A stretch of DNA of 64,000 bases from Bacillota bacterium (GTDB lineage: Bacteria; Bacillota; Bacilli; Bu12), in the NCBI GenBank assembly GCA_014896485.1, contig JADBKH010000013.1, positions 1 through 64,000 on the forward strand. The letters run 5' to 3'. Below the pieces are notes generated by a model, which searched no databases, was not told the DNA's origin, and was given only the letters and a program-made list of their open reading frames with translations. Position 1 is the stretch's first letter. Every line of letters begins with the position of its first letter. Below are positions 26,158 through 35,214 of this stretch, one piece after another. Position numbers and translations under genes: made by a program.

Positions 26158-27228
26158 GTGGAGCGCGTAACGATTCGTACCGTTGCTGCAGAGTCTGGGG
26201 TCTCCCCAGCGACGGTTTCTCGTGTACTGAACCGTCCCGAACGGGTTGAGGCGCATACGCGGGCCAAGGTCATTGCGGCCATGGAACGCTTGGGCTTTCA
26301 GCCAAGTGCGTTGGCACAAGGGTTGAGTCGCAAGGTGACACAGGCCATTGGCGTGCTCGTTCCCGGATTGGTGGATTTCTTCTTCCCAGAATGGTACGAA
26401 AGTGTCTCCCGTGCCGCAGAACGTTCGGGGCGTCGTCTCCTGCTGTTTGATGCCAAACACAGTGCGCAACGTACCGAAGAGGGATTTGCCTTTCTGGCGG
26501 CCCATCGGGTCGACGGTATCCTTTTTTGCAGTCGGCCGATCGATCCCTATCTTCCGCTGATTCGGCGTCTGAATGTCCCCGTGGTCTTGGCCCTGACCCA
26601 ATCCGCTCGAGATCCGGTGACTGCCTTTAAGGTCGACGATGTAAAGGCGATGTTTGATGCGGTGGCATACCTGATCTCCCGTGGACACGAGCAGATTGCC
26701 TTGATCTCTGGACCACCACAGGACAGTATTGCCGGAACGACGCGTCTGCAAGGTTATCGGCAGGCGCTGCGACATTTTCGCTTGCCGTTGCGCACCGAGT
26801 GGATTGGGTACGGGGGCTTTCGGTTTGAAGATGGCTATCGCGCGATGCAAGAACTGCTTTCAGCGGCTGTCCGGCCGGCCTTTACGGCTGTGGTTGCCGC
26901 AAGTGATGAAATGGCCCTCGGCGCCATCCGCTGCTTGCACGATCAGGGTCTTCGGGTCCCAGAAGATCTTTCCGTCATGGGATTTGACGACCTGCGCCTG
27001 GCGCGTATGACCACGCCGACGCTGACCACCGTCGCCCAGCCGTTTGCAGAGATCGGCGAACGGGCGACGGAAGCGCTGATTGCTGCCATCGATGCCGGCG
27101 AGAAATACACGACGGGAGGCATCCACTACTTACCCCACCGTATTGTACAGCGGGAGTCGGTCTTGCCTCAGGGAGTTAGCACACAGGGTGCCCTGACTCC
27201 TACAGCCAATGAAGGGAGCGAATCATGA
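26158..27228 (+). CDS. LacI family transcriptional regulator
   Basis: 356 aa from GTG 26158 (GAGGTGG 6 bp upstream; GTG 26149 is possible). The N-terminal LacI HTH reads TIRTVAAESGVSPATVSRVLN with the hinge helix following, and then a periplasmic-binding-protein-like effector domain (about 60-330) containing ASDEMALGAIR and SVMGFDDLRLARMTTPTLTTV. It probably represses the sugar ABC operon whose first gene overlaps its stop (ATGA). It is intact although every gene behind it is broken, so it may now have no local target. Confidence 0.88.
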   Translation: MERVTIRTVAAESGVSPATVSRVLNRPERVEAHTRAKVIAAMERLGFQPSALAQGLSRKVTQAIGVLVPGLVDFFFPEWYESVSRAAERSGRRLLLFDAKHSAQRTEEGFAFLAAHRVDGILFCSRPIDPYLPLIRRLNVPVVLALTQSARDPVTAFKVDDVKAMFDAVAYLISRGHEQIALISGPPQDSIAGTTRLQGYRQALRHFRLPLRTEWIGYGGFRFEDGYRAMQELLSAAVRPAFTAVVAASDEMALGAIRCLHDQGLRVPEDLSVMGFDDLRLARMTTPTLTTVAQPFAEIGERATEALIAAIDAGEKYTTGGIHYLPHRIVQRESVLPQGVSTQGALTPTANEGSES

Positions 27229-28526
27229 GGAAACACAAGGCATTCGGGCTTTTTGGCGGTGCGCTGCTCGGTGCCGCGGTGCTGTTGGCCGGCTGCGGCA
27301 GCGGCAACGCGGCCAATCAACCGTATAGCTCCGGTGGAAATGCAACCCAGACAGCCGGTAGTGGTCCAGTCACCCTCAACGTCTACATGGACCGGGACCC
27401 ATCGGGTACGTTGGAGAAGGTGGCCTAGGAATTCAACCAAAAGTACCAAGGCCAAATTCAGGTGAAGATGCAGCAGGCCCCGCCTTCGACCGATGACTAC
27501 CATTCGATGGCGGTCCGTCAACTGCAGGCCAAAAGTCCGGAAGTCGATGTCTATGCGATTGACGTCATCTGGGTGCCAGAGTTTGCAGCAGCAGGGTGGG
27601 TCAAGGATCTGACCGACAAGCTCTCGCCGATGAAGGGTGATTACCTCGAGGGACCCATGAATGCAGTGACCTATCAAGGCAAGATGTATGCGGCCCCCTA
27701 CCGCACCGACACAGGGGTGCTCTACTACCGCTCGGATCTGGTCTCCGCGCCGCCAAAGACGTGGACCGATTTGGAAAACGATGCCAAGGCCGGCATGGCC
27801 AAAGGGGTGGCCAACGGCTTTGTCTGGCAGGGCAAACAGTATAAGGGCCTGATCTGCGATTTCCTGGAGTTTGTCTGGAGCAATGGCGGCGATGTCCTCG
27901 ATGCGGACGGCAAGGTCGTGGTCAACCAGCCGCAGGCGGTCTAAGCATTGACTGAGATGAAAAAGCTTGTAGACAGTGGCATTTCCCCCAAGGGCGTACT
28001 CTCCTATCAAGAAGACGACGCGCAGAATGTCTTTCGTCAGGGCAACGCGGTCTTCATGCGCAACTGGCCGTATGCCTGGGCGCTCAACCAAGCGAGCAAT
28101 TCCCCTGTCAAGGGCAAGATTGGAGTGGCGCCATTACCGACCGGTCCCAGCGGAACGACCCCTTACTCCTGCCTGGGTGGTTGGAACCTGGCAATCAACA
28201 GCTACAGCAAGCATCCCGATCAAGCTTGGACTTTCATCCAGTACATGATGAGCCCGCAAGTCCAGAAAGAGATCGCCCTTGGAGCGAGTTATGAAGGGAC
28301 CTACAAGGCCATCTATCAAGATCCGGATGTGATCAAAGCCAATCCCTTCTTCAAAGATCTTTACAACGTTTTGGTCAACACCAAACCGCGTCCGGTAACG
28401 CCGTACTATCCGCAGATCAGCCAGTCCCTGCAAAACCACGTCTCGGCCGCGTTGGCCGGTTCAGAGACGCCCCAGCCGGCATTGGATGCAGCTGCAAACG
28501 AGATTCAGACCGCGATCAACCAGTAG
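27225..28526 (+). pseudogene. Sugar ABC transporter substrate-binding lipoprotein with two nonsense codons
   Basis: One reading frame of 434 codons, interrupted by TAG at 27426-27428 (in VA-stop-EFNQKY) and TAA at 27942-27944 (in QAV-stop-ALTEMKK). The sequence on both sides stays in frame and family-like: a lipoprotein signal with lipobox LLAGC, then an extracellular family 1 binding protein of the trehalose/maltose type (DVIWVPEFAAAGWV, PYRTDTGVLYYRSDL, VFRQGNAVFMRNWPYAW). Both stops could be single substitutions (AAG to TAG; GAA to TAA). It would have delivered a di- or oligosaccharide to the permeases downstream. No recoding signal is visible. Confidence 0.9.
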
Positions 28527-28602
28527 GAGCAATGCCGGGAAAAGTGGGCTGAGCGTCGTAAAAATGCGGCGCCGGGCTCCTTTTTTAGAGGGGAGGTTGG
28601 AG

Positions 28603-29535
28603 ATGGCGACAGACATGCCGACGTTGCAGGTACCGCCCCCGACGTCAGCGCAGCGAAGCCTATACGGCCTGGTGGATGGTAGCGCCTGCGCTGGTGGTCA
28701 TCGCTGGGGTTGCTTTCTATCCTGTAGGGTATTCCATTTACCTCTCGCTGTTTAACATGCACCTGCAGTTTCCACAGTTGACCCATTTTTTGGAGCTTCG
28801 CAATTACATCCATCTTTTTTCGGGGAGCGAATTTTGGCTCGCGCTGCGTAACACGATCTTCTGCACGGCTGTTTCGATCTTGTTGGAAACAGCGCTGGGC
28901 CTGTGCTTTGCCCTACTGATGCACAAGCGCTCTCCCATTCAGGGGGTTTTACGTGCGGCCATCTTGGTGCCTTGGGCCATTCCGGCGGTCGTTTCTTCCC
29001 AGGCATGGCGGCTGATGTTCAATGACAGTGAAGGGGTGATCAACGATCTGTTGACCCGCCTGCACCTCCTTCCGCATTACATTGCCTGGCTGGGGCAACC
29101 GGGGACGGCAATGGTGGCGATCATCACCACCGATGTATGGAAGACCACTCCTTTTATGGCCCTGCTGTTGTTGGCAGGGTTGCAGATGATCCCCGAAGAT
29201 CTCAATGAAGCTGCGGCAGTCGAAGGCGCTAGCCCCTGGAAGCGCTTTTGGCGGATTACCTTTCCACTGCTGCAGCCCACCCTGGTCGTTGCGCTCATCT
29301 TCCGTACCCTCGATGCAGTGCGGGTCTTCGATGTGATCAACATCATGACCGGTGGTGGACCCGCCAACCAGACAGAGAGCCTTTCCATCTTTGCCTACAA
29401 GTACCTGTTCAACCAGCTCAACATGGGCTTCGGATCGGCGATTGCCGTCCTTACGTTCCTCCTGGTCTTTCTGATCAGCCTAATCTAATCTACATCCGCG
29501 TACTGGGCAACCCTGCTGCCGAGGAGGTGCGCTGA
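28603..29535 (+). pseudogene. MalF-type sugar permease, two frameshifts
   Basis: The start region (ATG 28603, GGGGAGG site) is in one frame, but from about 28650 the permease continues in another (AYTAWWMVAPALVVIAG). The main part then runs to about 29485 with the EAA loop (EAAAVEGASPWKRFWRITFPLL) that docks on the ATPase. A tandem 5-bp duplication TAATC at 29481-29490 creates a stop; without it the protein would end IYIRVLGNPAAEEVR at 29535. The repaired length is about 308 aa, normal for the family. It overlaps the next permease start (TGATG). Confidence 0.88.
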
Positions 29536-30394
29536 TGGTCGCTTCCACGCCGAAGAGACGGCGATTCCGCGTGCGATGGGGGAAAGTGGGATATTGGGCT
29601 GCGGCGATCGCGACGATTGCCTTTGTTCTCTTTCCGTTTTACTGGCAGATCAACACGTCGCTTAAACCGCAGGCGATCCTGCATGCGGTCCCGGCCCATT
29701 GGTGGCCAGGTAGTCATCCTCACTGGGGGAACTATCTCGATGTCTTTCGACTCCATCCGTTTGCCCGCTACCTGCTCGACAGCTTAGTCGTTTCGGTGAT
29801 GACGACATTGCTGGCCTTGCTGTTTGCGGCCTTTGCCGGATATGCGCTCGGCCGGTTGCACTTTCGGGGCAAGGCTCCGACCCTTTTCGTGGTGCTGGCC
29901 GTCTCGATGTTTCCGCCCATTGCGATCATCAGTCCCCTCTACATCATGTTTTACCAAGCCGGCCTGCTCAGCAGCTATCCGGGCTGATCATCCCTTACCT
30001 GACGTTTGCGCTGCCTTTGGACATGTGGAATTTGACCAACTTCTTCCGTCAAATCCCCAAGGAGATGGAAGAGGCGGCATTCGTCGACGGAGCCGGGAGG
30101 TTGCGGGCCTTTTGGCAAGTGGTGCTTCCCCTGGCCGGACCGGGGATGTTTACCACGGCCATCCTGACGTTTATCCAGGCTTGGAACGAATACATGATCG
30201 CTTTAACTTTCAATACTGCCGATCAGCGGCGTACGGTACCCCCGGGCATTGCAATGTTTCAGGGGCAGTTTGACATTCCTTGGGATCAGATCTCAGCAGC
30301 TTCGGCGATCGTGACGATTCCGCTGGTCATCCTGGTGCTGATCCTGCAACGCCGTATCGTCGCGGGATTGACAGCTGGCGCAGTCAAAGGGTAA
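29535..30394 (+). pseudogene. MalG-type sugar permease, one frameshift
   Basis: The first frame (29535-29987) covers the N-terminal TMs (VGYWAAAIATIAFVLFPFYW ...). It fails at about 29984, where one C is missing from the expected SYPGLIIPYLTFALP coding. The second frame continues to 30394 with the EAA loop (EEAAFVDGAGRLRAFWQVVLPL). The repaired protein is about 286 aa. No ATPase gene follows; such systems often share an MsiK-type ATPase encoded elsewhere. Confidence 0.88.
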
Positions 30395-30537
30395 CGGGAT
30401 TCAGATAGGCTGTCTTGCCTGGGGGGAGAGGCGGGACGAGCCAGGCAAAGATCGAGGGGTCATCGGATGGCGCAGTTATCAAAAGATGCCTATGCTTGGA
30501 AAGCATGGAGTCGAACGGCGAGGAGGCCAATACATCG

Positions 30538-33207
30538 ATGGAAGCAGCCGAAGAGGTCTTGTTGCGGGATGGACAGACGGCGATGGTGCGCACTGCTACG
30601 GAAACCGATCATGCGCTTGTCGCTGCATTTGTACGAGCATACACTGCAGAGCCACATCTGTTGGCGTTGTTTGGTGTGGACAGTCCGCTGGAGAGCCGTC
30701 TGCCAGGGCAGCGGCACACCCTGTTGGCCTACCAGGGGAGTGGGGAGGCGCTTCAACTGATCGGCGCAGCCGTGTGGGTGCGCCCAGAGGAGCAGGCGGA
30801 GACGGCCGAGGTTGGCTTTCTCGTCCATCCTGCCAAGCGCCGGCTGGGTTTGGCCTCGATCCTGTTGGAGCGGTTGGCGCTCTCCGCACTCCAGACCGGC
30901 ATCCACGTCTTTGAAGCGCTTTTGGCACAGGAGAACCGGGAGATGCTTCAAGTGTTACAGGGCAGTGGCTTTGAGCTGCTTCCCCAAGAAGCCCCGCCGG
31001 GTTGGGTGCGCCTGCGCTTTGCCATTCGGCCCAACCGCCGCAGCATCGAGATGTCCGAACGGCGAGAGCGGGTGGCGACCATCGCCTCTCTGGTGCCGTT
31101 TTTTCGTCCGAAAAGCGTCGCTGTCATCGGTGCTTCCCGCAACCCCGATGCGATTGGGCGGCGGATCTTCGATTACCTGATCTTCAATCGCTTTCAGGGG
31201 CCCGCCTACCCGGTCAACCCTTCTGCACAGGTGGTTGGCTCTGTGGTGGCCTACCCCAGTGTGAGCGCGATTCCGGGCCCGGTCGATCTGGCAGTGATCG
31301 CAGTGCCACGCGACGCGGTCTTGGGAGTGATCGAGGAATGTGGCAAGAAGGGCATCCGCGCGGCTGTCATCATTACGGCCGGTTTTTCGGAAACCGGCCG
31401 TGAAGGGCGGGCATTGCAGGCGCGGCTGGTCGAAGTGGCGCACAGCTACGGTATGCGCATTATCGGCCCCAACGGACTGGGCCTGATCAACACGGACCCC
31501 GCGATTCGTCTCAACGCCAGTTTTTCGCCGATCTTTCCGCCCCACGGGCATGTGGCGATGTCTTCGCAAAGTGGCGCACTCGGTTTAGCCATCCTGCAGT
31601 ACGCCCAGCAGATGGAGCTGGGCCTTTCCAATTTTGTAAGTATTGGAAACAAAGCGGATGTTTCCGGCAACGATTTGATGGAGTACTGGGAGGAAGACCC
31701 CCAGACCGACGTGATCCTGCTCTACCTGGAGTCGATTCGCAATCCGGTGCGCTTTGCCCGCGTCGCCCGGCGTGTCGGGTGCAAGAAACCCGTGATCGTC
31801 GTCAAAAGTGGGCGGACCTCTGCCGGACACCGTGCGGCGGGTTCCCACACGGCTGCACTGGCCGCCAACGAGAGCCTCGTCGACGCGCTCTTCGCCCAGT
31901 CCAGGGTGTTGCGGGTGGATACCTTGGAAGAAATGTTCGATCTGGCCGCGCTGCTGGCCGATCAGCCCTTGCCTGCCGGCCGACGGGTCGCTGTCGTCAC
32001 CAACGCGGGTGGTCCTGGGATCTTGGCCACCGATGCCCTTGCATCAATGGGACTCGAGGTTTCCGAAACTCCAGAAGCGTTGCGTGAGCAGCTGCGTCCC
32101 TTCCTTCCGGCAGAAGCGAGCCTGCACAATCCGGTTGATATGATTGCTTCAGCAACCGCGGATCAGTTTCGACAGACCCTGGAAAAGATGCTCAGCGAGC
32201 CTGGGTACGATGCGGCGATGGCCATCTTCATTCCAGTTGGGTTGACAGCGACTGCCGAAGTGGCCGAGGCGATTCGCCAGGCTGTTCGCGCGACACGGAC
32301 TCGGGGGATCGTCAAGCCGGTGATCGCTGTCCTGATGGATCAGCAGGCTCCTGCGACGATCGAGGTGGATGGCACCGTAGTGCCCAACTACCGTTTTCCC
32401 GAAAGTGCCGCCCGCGCTCTGGCACGGGCCTATCAATATGCCCAGTGGCGCACCGAACCGGAGGGCAACATTCCCGATTTTCCCGATTTGGACATTGATA
32501 GAGCCCGAGCATTGGTTCGCGAGGCACAGGCAGAAGGGAAAGATTGGCTCTCTCCGGAAGAGATTGAACGTTTGTTTGCATGCTTCCACTTGCCTACGGT
32601 GACCAGCAGGGTGGTGCCTACACCCGATGAAGCGGGGGCCGCTGCAGAGCAGCTCGGATTTCCGGTCGTCGTCAAGATGGTCTCGCAGACGTTGCAACAT
32701 AAGTCCGAGTGGGGAGGCGTCGTTGTCGGCTTGCAAGAGGGTGCAGCTGTGCGTGACGCGTGTGCATCGATTGCTGCACGACTGCACGCTTCGGGGCATG
32801 CGGACGAGCTGGACGGCTTTCTTATCCAACAGCAGGTTGTTGGCGGTATCGAGTTGATGGTCGGAATGACGCATGATCCGCAATTTGGCCCACTGGTGGC
32901 TTTTGGCTTGGGGGGCATCTATGTCGAGGTGCTGCGAGACGTGGTCTTTCGCATTACGCCACTGACGGATCGGAATGCCTACGAGATGGTACGCAGCATC
33001 CGCGGCTATCGGCTCTTGGAAGGCTTCCGGGGAACGCCTCCTGCCGATGTTGCTGCCATTGAAGAACTGTTGCTGCGCGTCTCCCGGATGGTCGAAGAAC
33101 TACCTGAATTGGCCGAGCTGGACCTCAATCCCGTCATCGCCTTGCCTCAGGGCGAAGGGTGTCGCATTGTCGATGCGCGGGTGCGTCTTCTCGGTTCCTT
33201 GACTTAG
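30538..33207 (+). CDS. GNAT acetyltransferase fused to NDP-forming acyl-CoA synthetase (PatA-like)
   Basis: 889 aa. ATG 30538 is chosen for the AGGAGG site 11 bp upstream; the open frame starts further back at 30415. Residues about 10-170 are a GNAT domain (TAEVGFLVHPAKRRLGLASILLERL). About 185-640 hold the CoA-binding and ligase domains (SVAVIGASRNPDAIGRRI, PNGLGLINTD, SSQSGALGLAIL, the HTAALA His loop). The rest is an ATP-grasp domain (FPVVVKMVSQTLQHKSEWGG). GNAT-first order resembles Streptomyces PatA; these proteins acetylate lysines, notably of acyl-CoA synthetases. The ligase half keeps SHTAALA, so it may not be catalytically dead. The leader 30395-30537 holds two small hairpins (30414-30450 and 30492-30506). 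Confidence 0.82.
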   Translation: MEAAEEVLLRDGQTAMVRTATETDHALVAAFVRAYTAEPHLLALFGVDSPLESRLPGQRHTLLAYQGSGEALQLIGAAVWVRPEEQAETAEVGFLVHPAKRRLGLASILLERLALSALQTGIHVFEALLAQENREMLQVLQGSGFELLPQEAPPGWVRLRFAIRPNRRSIEMSERRERVATIASLVPFFRPKSVAVIGASRNPDAIGRRIFDYLIFNRFQGPAYPVNPSAQVVGSVVAYPSVSAIPGPVDLAVIAVPRDAVLGVIEECGKKGIRAAVIITAGFSETGREGRALQARLVEVAHSYGMRIIGPNGLGLINTDPAIRLNASFSPIFPPHGHVAMSSQSGALGLAILQYAQQMELGLSNFVSIGNKADVSGNDLMEYWEEDPQTDVILLYLESIRNPVRFARVARRVGCKKPVIVVKSGRTSAGHRAAGSHTAALAANESLVDALFAQSRVLRVDTLEEMFDLAALLADQPLPAGRRVAVVTNAGGPGILATDALASMGLEVSETPEALREQLRPFLPAEASLHNPVDMIASATADQFRQTLEKMLSEPGYDAAMAIFIPVGLTATAEVAEAIRQAVRATRTRGIVKPVIAVLMDQQAPATIEVDGTVVPNYRFPESAARALARAYQYAQWRTEPEGNIPDFPDLDIDRARALVREAQAEGKDWLSPEEIERLFACFHLPTVTSRVVPTPDEAGAAAEQLGFPVVVKMVSQTLQHKSEWGGVVVGLQEGAAVRDACASIAARLHASGHADELDGFLIQQQVVGGIELMVGMTHDPQFGPLVAFGLGGIYVEVLRDVVFRITPLTDRNAYEMVRSIRGYRLLEGFRGTPPADVAAIEELLLRVSRMVEELPELAELDLNPVIALPQGEGCRIVDARVRLLGSLT

Positions 33208-33314
33208 CCCATGTGGGCCGCTACACTAACGTAAGAAGCAATGTTCTTTATTTACTAAATGCCGCTTTATTTGAACGATAACTTTTTGAGCAGGTGAGAT
33301 GGAGGGTTGTATCC

Positions 33315-33767
33315 ATGCAGATCAAGGGCGATCAGCTCTTGTCAGGACCTCCGGAAGTCGTCTACGAGCAGCTGATGGATCCCGAGATCTTGGCGAAGGC
33401 AATTCCAGGATGCAAAGCGCTGAACAAGGTGGCTGAAAACAAGTATCAAGGCGAGCTGGAGTTGGGCGTGGCAGCCATCAAAGGACATTATGTCGGCGAA
33501 GTCGAAATCCGGGATCCTCAGCCGCCCAATCGCTATGTGATGGCGGTTTCAGGGCAGGGAGGTCCGGGCTTTGTCAATGCCGAGCTGAACTTTACCCTTA
33601 CCCCCCACGGCAACGATACGAGCCTGTATTACGAAGGAGAGGCCCAAGTGGGGGGCAAAATCGCCGGCGTCGGCCAACGAATGTTGGGCGGTGTGGCCAA
33701 AATGATCGCCAAGCAATTTTTCTCGGCGATGTCGAAGGCGATCGCGGCACAAGAGAAGACCCAGTGA
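33315..33767 (+). CDS. coxG: CoxG-like SRPBCC protein
   Basis: 150 aa. SRPBCC fold of the CO dehydrogenase subunit G family (PF06240): VVYEQLMDPEILAKAIPGC, YQGELELGVAAIKGHYVGEVEI and the Gly-rich end VGGKIAGVGQRMLGGVAKMIAKQFF. In carboxydotrophs CoxG anchors the enzyme to the membrane; relatives accompany other molybdenum hydroxylases. The ATG follows GGAGGG. It is the first gene of the operon, after a 107-bp AT-rich gap in which I cannot fix a promoter. Confidence 0.85.
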   Translation: MQIKGDQLLSGPPEVVYEQLMDPEILAKAIPGCKALNKVAENKYQGELELGVAAIKGHYVGEVEIRDPQPPNRYVMAVSGQGGPGFVNAELNFTLTPHGNDTSLYYEGEAQVGGKIAGVGQRMLGGVAKMIAKQFFSAMSKAIAAQEKTQ

Positions 33768-33816
33768 TTTTCTTTGGGAAGTATGCAGTCCGAATGTACA
33801 AGGGGGAGGTGCCTCG

Positions 33817-34692
33817 GTGAAGCCAGCGACGTTTTCATATGCGGCACCACGTACGGTGGAAGAGGCGATCGAGCTGTTGGAAGCTTACGGGGACGACGCC
33901 AAGGTATTGGCTGGGGGTCAAAGTTTGGTGCCGCTGCTGAACATGCGGTTGGCACAGCCCAAAGTCTTGGTCGACATCAATGCGGTGGAAGGTTTTGACG
34001 AGATCGTCGAAGAGGAAGGTTTCGTCTATGTCCCGATGCGGGTGCGCCATGTGCAGGGCGAACGCTCGCCGTTGCTTCGGGAAAAGCTGCCGGTCGTCAG
34101 CGAAGCAGTGCACCAGATCGGCCATCCCCAGATCCGCAATCGTGGGACCATGTGTGGAAGTGTGGCCCACGCCGATCCGGCGTCGGAATTGCCCGCCGTC
34201 TTGATGGCGCTGGACGGTCGGATAGTGGTGAAAAGCGGGGACGGAGAGGAACAGATTACGCCAGAAGATTTCTTTTTAACTTATTTGACCACCTCCCTGC
34301 AGCCGGGACAGTTGGTGACCGCGTTGCGCTTTCCGCTTTTGCCGCCCAATAGCAGTGCTGCCTTTGTCGAATTTGCCCAACGTCCAGGGGACTTTGCCCT
34401 CTGTGGCGTGGCGGCCTACCTGCATCTGGATGAGGGTGGGACGATTGCCGAGGCACGCCTGGCCCTGATGGGTGTCGGCGGCACGCCGTTTTGTGCAGAA
34501 CAGGCTGAAGCAGTACTCCAGGGAGAGCGCCCTTCGGCAGCGTTGTTTGCCGAAGCGGCAGAGACAGTCAGCCAAGAGGTCGATCCGGATAGCGACATTC
34601 ATGCCTCAGCCGAATACCGCCGCCACCTGGCCAAAGTACTTATCCCACAAGCGTTGGAAATGGCTGCAGCACGTCTTGGAGAGGAGCGGTGA
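33817..34692 (+). CDS. coxM: Molybdenum hydroxylase FAD-binding medium subunit (CoxM-like)
   Basis: 291 aa. FAD-binding domain of the PCMH type: VLAGGQSLVPLLNMR (residues about 31-45) and RNRGTMCGSVAHADPASELP (about 108-127), then the CoxM C-terminal domain. It passes electrons from the 2Fe-2S small subunit to an acceptor such as quinone. Start GTG 33817 follows GGGGGAGGTG. Its stop overlaps the region of the small-subunit start, so the M-S-L genes are translationally coupled. Confidence 0.9.
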   Translation: MKPATFSYAAPRTVEEAIELLEAYGDDAKVLAGGQSLVPLLNMRLAQPKVLVDINAVEGFDEIVEEEGFVYVPMRVRHVQGERSPLLREKLPVVSEAVHQIGHPQIRNRGTMCGSVAHADPASELPAVLMALDGRIVVKSGDGEEQITPEDFFLTYLTTSLQPGQLVTALRFPLLPPNSSAAFVEFAQRPGDFALCGVAAYLHLDEGGTIAEARLALMGVGGTPFCAEQAEAVLQGERPSAALFAEAAETVSQEVDPDSDIHASAEYRRHLAKVLIPQALEMAAARLGEER

Positions 34693-34694
34693 AC

Positions 34695-35213
34695 ATGGTC
34701 ATACCGGTAGAGACGGCAACGATTACGGTGACGGTCGACGGCCGCCCTTATACAGCGACGGTCGAAGCGCGCAAGACACTGGCGGATTTCCTTCGGGAAG
34801 AGTGTGGGCTGACAGGCACCCACCTGGGTTGCGAACACGGCGTCTGTGGGGCCTGTACGGTCTTGCTCAATGACAGCGCGGTGCGCTCCTGCCTGACCTT
34901 TGCCATCCAGGCGGACGGCCAAGAGGTGATGACCGTCGAGGGATTGGCAGCACCAGATGGCACCCTGCATCCCATCCAGCAGGCCTTCTGGGAGAATCAC
35001 GCTCTCCAATGCGCCTTCTGTACATCGGGTTTTCTGATGACCACCTACGCCTTTTTGAAGGAAAACCCCAATCCGAGTGAGGAAGAGATCCGCGAGACGC
35101 TCACTGGAAACATCTGCCGCTGCACGGGGTATCAGAATATTGTGGCGGCAGTCGCAGATGCGGCAGCCCGGTTACGTGGGGAGAAGCACACTCAACCGGT
35201 AGGGGGTGTGTGA
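34695..35213 (+). CDS. coxS: Molybdenum hydroxylase 2Fe-2S small subunit (CoxS-like)
   Basis: 172 aa. The N-terminal plant-type ferredoxin cluster uses GCEHGVCGACTVLLN with a later Cys (RSCLTF); the second cluster uses CAFCTSGF and GNICRCTGYQNI. It moves electrons from the molybdenum site to the flavin. ATG 34695 is 8 bp after GAGGAG; GTG 34689, in frame, is too close to it. The usual xanthine-oxidase-family length is about 160. Confidence 0.92.
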   Translation: MVIPVETATITVTVDGRPYTATVEARKTLADFLREECGLTGTHLGCEHGVCGACTVLLNDSAVRSCLTFAIQADGQEVMTVEGLAAPDGTLHPIQQAFWENHALQCAFCTSGFLMTTYAFLKENPNPSEEEIRETLTGNICRCTGYQNIVAAVADAAARLRGEKHTQPVGGV

Positions 35214-35214
35214 G

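Noticed and set aside
27426..27944. Selenocysteine, pyrrolysine or readthrough recoding in the sugar-binding protein
   Set aside because: The stops are TAG and TAA at non-conserved, unrelated positions without recoding structures, and all neighbouring operon genes are broken as well.
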